This document shows positions 4,865 to 5,880 of a stretch of DNA of 5,880 bases, piece by piece (the stretch's first letter is position 1; the number at the start of each line of letters is the position of its first letter). The notes beneath the pieces were generated by a model. It was given only the letters and a program-made list of their open reading frames with translations. It made no database searches and was not told where the DNA came from. The translations under genes and the position numbers were made by a program. The stretch is from Maritimibacter sp. (GTDB taxonomy: Bacteria; Pseudomonadota; Alphaproteobacteria; Rhodobacterales; Rhodobacteraceae), in contig JAGRMP010000290.1 in NCBI GenBank assembly GCA_020441225.1, positions 1 through 5,880 on the forward strand, in the 5' to 3' direction.

Positions 4865-4876
4865 TTGGCGCGCCAA
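4865..4876. promoter_or_regulatory. Palindrome TTGGCGCGCCAA (possible operator)
   Basis: This is a perfect 12-bp palindrome. Its centre lies about 20.5 bp from the centre of the preceding palindrome, close to two helical turns, so both would face the same side of the DNA. Confidence 0.4.
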
Positions 4877-4955
4877 AGGAGCGTTGCTGTCCCCAAGCCC
4901 GGCCAGATCCCCGGGCGCGTCGCGGTAGCGGCGGAGGGTCCGTCGCGTCAGCCAC

Positions 4956-4960
4956 GGAGG
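4956..4960 (+). promoter_or_regulatory. Ribosome binding site GGAGG of the DUF3489 gene
   Basis: GGAGG lies 6 bases before the ATG at 4967 and decides this start over the in-frame ATG at 4832, which has no comparable site. Confidence 0.7.
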
Positions 4961-4966
4961 CCCATC

Positions 4967-5212
4967 ATGGCACCCACATCCAGGTCAGCATCGACTGCAA
5001 TGATCCCCACGCCGCAACGCAAGACCGCCGTTCTGGTGGCGCTGCTTTCCCGCCCCGAAGGGGCAACGCTCGACGATCTCGTCCGGGCAACGGAGTGGCA
5101 GGCGCATTCCGTACGCGGAGCGCTTTCCGGGGCCCTGAAGAAGCGGGGACACCAGATCATCTCCGAGAAGATCGAAGGTGTTCGCCGCTACCGGATCGCG
5201 GTCGCTCGATGA
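4967..5212 (+). CDS. DUF3489 domain protein (winged-helix-like, first gene of recombinase operon)
   Basis: This small basic protein of 81 aa contains the DUF3489 pattern KTAVLVALLSRPEGATLDDL (about 20-39), then ATEWQAHSVRGALSGALKKR and a terminal EGVRRYRI strand. The pattern of helix, turn, recognition helix (WQAHSVRGALSG) and beta hairpin suggests a winged helix-turn-helix that binds DNA. The start at 4967 has GGAGG at 6 bases. The stop overlaps the start of the DUF2924 gene as ATGA (5209-5212). In my knowledge of alphaproteobacterial accessory regions, DUF3489 genes often precede DUF2924 and recombinase genes. By position it could regulate the recombinase or act as its accessory factor, but no function is established. 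Confidence 0.88.
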   Translation: MAPTSRSASTAMIPTPQRKTAVLVALLSRPEGATLDDLVRATEWQAHSVRGALSGALKKRGHQIISEKIEGVRRYRIAVAR

Positions 5213-5625
5213 GGGGGGCAGAGACCCTTGGGCCGGATATATCCGCCCTCGCGTCGCGCGATCTCGAGGGGCTGCGCGCGGCCTGGCGCGCGGCCTATGG
5301 CCCGCCGCCGAACCTGCGTTCGGTCGAGCTCTTGCGGTTGCTGCTGGCCTGGCGCCTCCAAGCCGACGCCCAGGGCGGCCTTGACCGCGAGACGCGGCGC
5401 AGGCTCGCGCGCAAGGGACCGGTGCAGGCGGAAGGCCTTGATCTCGGTGCCGGCACCGTGCTGACCCGCGAATGGCAGGGGCGCAGGGTCGAGGTCGTCG
5501 TCGAACCGGGCGGTTTCCGCCACGACGGCCAGCTCTATCCGAGCCTTTCCGCGGCAGCCTCGGCGATTGCGGGATCCCGCTGGAACGGTCCGCGCTTCTT
5601 TGGCTTGCGCAAGAGCGCCACATGA
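5209..5625 (+). CDS. DUF2924 domain protein
   Basis: This 138-aa protein has DUF2924 features throughout. There is an N-terminal helical half, with [18 protein letters not shown] (18-35) and [14 protein letters not shown] (38-51). A beta-rich C-terminal half follows, with [16 protein letters not shown] (83-98), the [13 protein letters not shown] segment (110-122) and the ending [12 protein letters not shown] (123-134), the most conserved part of the family. No catalytic motif, signal peptide or membrane helix is visible. Both its start (5209, ATGA with DUF3489) and its stop (5625, ATGA with the recombinase) overlap neighbours by 4 bases, so it should be made in step with the recombinase. It may be a DNA-binding partner of the recombinase; this is inference from the fixed gene order. 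Confidence 0.9.
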   Translation: MRGAETLGPDISALASRDLEGLRAAWRAAYGPPPNLRSVELLRLLLAWRLQADAQGGLDRETRRRLARKGPVQAEGLDLGAGTVLTREWQGRRVEVVVEPGGFRHDGQLYPSLSAAASAIAGSRWNGPRFFGLRKSAT

Positions 5626-5880
5626 CCCGGACCCGGATCCGTTCCGCGATCTATACCCGCAAGTCGAGCGAAGAGGGACTTGATCAGGAGTTCAACAGCC
5701 TCGATGCGCAGCGCGAGGCCTGCGAGGCTTATGTCAGGAGCCAGGCGGGCGAGGGCTGGCACAGCTTGCGCGACCGCTACGACGATGGCGGTGTCTCGGG
5801 CGGCACCATGGAGCGGCCTGCGCTGAAGCGACTGCTCGCCGACATCATGCGTGGCCGGGTCGATGTGGTGGTCGTCTACA
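5622..5880 (+). CDS. Serine recombinase, N-terminal part (runs off the window)
   Basis: Only the first 86 residues are present. The start of a resolvase/invertase-type catalytic domain is clear: [20 protein letters not shown] (9-28), with R13 and S15 placed as the YxRxS active site (S15 is the expected nucleophile). It is followed by [11 protein letters not shown], the [20 protein letters not shown] segment (55-74), and the hydrophobic strand VDVVVVY. This is the layout of the large serine recombinases of phages and integrative elements. The protein would integrate or excise the surrounding element. The ATG at 5622 overlaps the DUF2924 stop as ATGA. The DNA-binding C-terminus cannot be seen, so length and intactness are unknown. 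Confidence 0.92.
   Translation, partial: MTRTRIRSAIYTRKSSEEGLDQEFNSLDAQREACEAYVRSQAGEGWHSLRDRYDDGGVSGGTMERPALKRLLADIMRGRVDVVVVY

Larger units (their letters stand above)
4776..4966. promoter_or_regulatory. Divergent intergenic control region between the two operons
   Basis: This gap of 191 bp separates the methyltransferase operon (leftward) from the DUF3489-DUF2924-recombinase operon (rightward), so it must contain promoters for both. The stretch 4776-4840 is more AT-rich than its surroundings. Two palindromes, at 4844-4856 and 4865-4876, are candidate operators. I could not assign -35 and -10 boxes with confidence on either strand. The DUF3489 frame is open upstream to an ATG at 4832, but the strong ribosome binding site favours the start at 4967. 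Confidence 0.5.

Noticed and set aside
4832..4966. N-terminal extension of the DUF3489 protein from ATG 4832
   Set aside because: The extra 45 residues do not look like the family, and GGAGG at 6 bases supports the start at 4967. The extension also covers the candidate operators.

Overview
The window is GC-rich DNA from the accessory genome of a proteobacterium, most likely an alphaproteobacterium. That assignment is an inference from codon bias and from gene families (DUF3489-DUF2924-serine recombinase, ParB-methyltransferase with DUF5681 proteins) that I know mainly from alphaproteobacterial prophages and integrative elements. No housekeeping gene, tRNA, rRNA or CRISPR array is visible.

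Left part (1-2375): a nested pair of insertion sequences. The outer one is the right-hand portion of an IS3-family element of IS407 type: the tail of orfA, an A6C slippery heptamer, orfB, and a putative right end at 2375. Its orfB is broken after base 768 by an IS110-family element of the IS1111 type (769-2120, transposase on the minus strand), and coding resumes at 2121. The join restores a conserved Leu codon exactly, with no target duplication. The IS3 transposase also has its catalytic Glu changed to Lys (D-D-35-K), so it was probably dead regardless of the insertion. The non-coding 3' flank of the IS110 transposase (about 776-1009) is where IS1111-type elements are expected to encode a bridge RNA. 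It contains an 11-base segment that pairs, with one mismatch, with the very target into which this copy is inserted.

Middle part (2351-4775, minus strand): a three-gene operon read right to left. It comprises a 425-aa ParB-domain/DNA methyltransferase fusion followed by two paralogous DUF5681 proteins. Both junctions are 4-base ATGA overlaps. The last gene runs into the IS3 right end, which supplies its final residues and stop codon, so whatever lay downstream has been displaced to beyond the left edge of the IS3 element.

Right part (4967-5880, plus strand): a divergent operon with DUF3489 (winged-helix-like), DUF2924 and the N-terminus of a serine recombinase that runs off the window. These are again joined by ATGA overlaps. 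The 191-bp gap between the two operons (4776-4966) holds two short palindromes and is the obvious shared control region. The right-hand operon probably drives integration or excision of the element, and the left-hand one modifies DNA and may serve phage-like functions; the precise role of the DUF proteins is not known.
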